Positions 5,140 through 6,093 of a stretch of 6,093 nt of DNA are shown piece after piece (positions within the stretch are counted from its first letter, which is position 1; the number at the start of each line of letters is the position of its first letter). The stretch is from DATDPY01 sp964395765 (lineage in GTDB: Bacteria; Bacteroidota; Bacteroidia; Cytophagales; Cyclobacteriaceae). Under the pieces are notes generated by a model that was not told the DNA's origin, ran no database searches, and saw only the letters and a program-made list of their open reading frames with translations. A program made the translations under genes and the position numbers. Where the stretch lies: the NCBI GenBank assembly GCA_964395765.1, contig CAYNCU010000238.1:1-6093 (forward strand). Direction: 5' to 3'.

Positions 5140-6093
5140 AATTTTAGTTATATCGGTATTTTTTTTTATTTGGGCAGGCCTGGTAAGCCTTCCTTTGATT
5201 ATCAGCGAAGGTCATGAAATTAGAAAATCTTACGCGGGAGATAACCTGGATAAGGTCAGGGATCTGGTTAATTTTTTACAATTTACCCTCAATACCATAG
5301 GAAACCCACGAACCACCGCTCATGAAAAGGATATTATCATTACACAGAGTTACCTGAAGATTTTCCGGGATTCAAAAGTGCAGATTGAAGATGATCTGGA
5401 TCCTAACCGCCAGGTCGTAACGAACAAAGAGGTTCAGGGTTATCTAAAGGATGTCGACTTCTTTTTTAAGGAAGCGCACTTCACCTTCGATATTCAGAAT
5501 ATCGACTCCCTCATCGGTCAGAATGATGAAAAGGTATATGTGGTAAAAGTTAACAGGAATCTGAATGCCATAACCATTAATGACGATACGCTGAACCAGA
5601 ATATCGTCAGGTACATTGAGATTAATTATAATTCCACCACAGACGATCTTAAAATAGTAAGCTATTATTCCACCAAACTTAGCGAGGAAGATGACCTTGA
5701 AAACTGGTGGCATCAGCTGACCTTTGAATGGCGGCTGTTTTTTGTTAATAAATATAACCTGCCTGACTCGGTAAGTCCTGACCAGATCAGTAAAATACTG
5801 GATATTGATTCTATTGATATTTCCGAAAACCCGTATATCACCAGCCTGGAACCTTTGTCGAAATGTGAGAAGTTAACATACCTGAATATAAAAAGCACTT
5901 ACGTCAGCAGTCTCAGTCCTTTACGATACCTATCCAAATTAGTGGAGGTTAATGCATCCGGAACGAAAGTCGATGATTTAAAATACCTGCATTATTCGGC
6001 TAACCTGCGTAATCTTAATGTATCGGGCTGCCCGATCAATGATTTTTCTGTTCTCAGTGATTTTACGGAACTGACATCCCTGGACGTCAGTAA
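5129..6093 (+). CDS. Secreted or membrane-anchored leucine-rich-repeat protein (3' end outside window)
   Basis: The ATG at 5129 lies inside the end of the preceding gene (11-base overlap) and the frame stays open for 321 codons to the window edge. Residues 5-26 are strongly hydrophobic (ILVISVFFFIWAGLVSLPLIIS), a signal peptide or N-terminal anchor; no clear A-x-A site is visible. Residues about 38-205 form a helix-plus-sheet domain with landmarks VRDLVNFLQFTLNTIGN (43-59), SYLKIFRD (74-81), VQGYLKDVDFFFKEAHFTF (102-120), YVVKVNRNL (137-145), RYIEINY (161-167), LKIVSYYSTKLS (174-185) and NWWHQLTFEWRLFF (192-205). I recognise this as a Bacteroidota extracytoplasmic domain of unknown function. 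From residue 215 onward come 22-residue leucine-rich repeats, which normally make a curved binding surface for proteins or glycans. The gene is probably the binding or effector member of the operon, but that is inference. What lies after the repeats cannot be seen. Confidence 0.85.
   Translation, partial: MKNRILVISVFFFIWAGLVSLPLIISEGHEIRKSYAGDNLDKVRDLVNFLQFTLNTIGNPRTTAHEKDIIITQSYLKIFRDSKVQIEDDLDPNRQVVTNKEVQGYLKDVDFFFKEAHFTFDIQNIDSLIGQNDEKVYVVKVNRNLNAITINDDTLNQNIVRYIEINYNSTTDDLKIVSYYSTKLSEEDDLENWWHQLTFEWRLFFVNKYNLPDSVSPDQISKILDIDSIDISENPYITSLEPLSKCEKLTYLNIKSTYVSSLSPLRYLSKLVEVNASGTKVDDLKYLHYSANLRNLNVSGCPINDFSVLSDFTELTSLDVS
5771..6093 (+). repeat. Tandem 22-residue leucine-rich repeats
   Basis: Five consecutive units in exact 22-residue phase: residues 215-236 (degenerate cap, ending IDSIDISENPY), 237-258, 259-280, 281-302 and 303 to the edge. 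The common pattern is I/V-x-x-L-x-x-L-x-x-x-x-x-L-x-x-L-N-(I/V/A)-S-x-(T/C)-x. The length and the I-x-x-L-x-x-L start match internalin/SDS22-type repeats. At the DNA level (66-base period) the units are diverged, so this is an old repeat and not a recent expansion. Confidence 0.85.

Noticed and set aside
5444..5898. Two minus-strand frames opposite the LRR gene (5444-5713, 5713-5898)
   Set aside because: The plus strand is continuously open here with a clear LRR pattern; the reverse frames show no domain or start context.

Overview
This window looks like chromosomal DNA of a Bacteroidota bacterium, probably from a draft or metagenome assembly because it holds a run of ten Ns. The evidence is a fairly AT-rich base composition with purine-poor leaders, a TAnnTTTG promoter element, signal peptides ending in A-Q, a 7TMR-DISM histidine kinase, and a set of small secreted proteins of a Bacteroidota type. 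All genes lie on the + strand. No RNA gene, CRISPR array, or recognisable insertion sequence is visible.

Left part (2-3114). The window opens inside a radical SAM gene of the PA0069/SPL-like type, of which about the last 220 codons are present. After a 112-base spacer comes a complete membrane sensor histidine kinase: signal peptide, periplasmic 7TMR-DISMED2-type domain, seven membrane helices, coiled coil, HisKA and HATPase_c. No response regulator is adjacent. Seven bases downstream is a 97-residue conserved protein with the motif HAYLHRKEGD, probably in the same transcript.

Right part (3115-6093). A good match to the Bacteroidota -7 element (TATATTTG, 3146-3153) precedes a tight set of envelope-protein genes: a lipoprotein (3179), a periplasmic protein (3672), a second secreted protein (4250) and a leucine-rich-repeat protein (5129). 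Spacing is 10 bases, a 4-base ATGA overlap and an 11-base overlap, so this reads as one operon. None has a function I can name. The periplasmic protein at 3672 and the N-terminal domain of the LRR protein appear to share a small alpha/beta layout, which suggests a module of related secreted domains. The LRR gene runs off the right edge.

The most notable point is at 4713-4776. The gene beginning at 4250 stops at a TAATAA just before the assembly gap, and an open frame without its own start resumes just after the gap. Both sides share CTTTT, and joining them there gives one continuous 276-residue secreted protein. The annotated break is therefore probably an assembly artefact or an unresolved insertion, not two separate genes.
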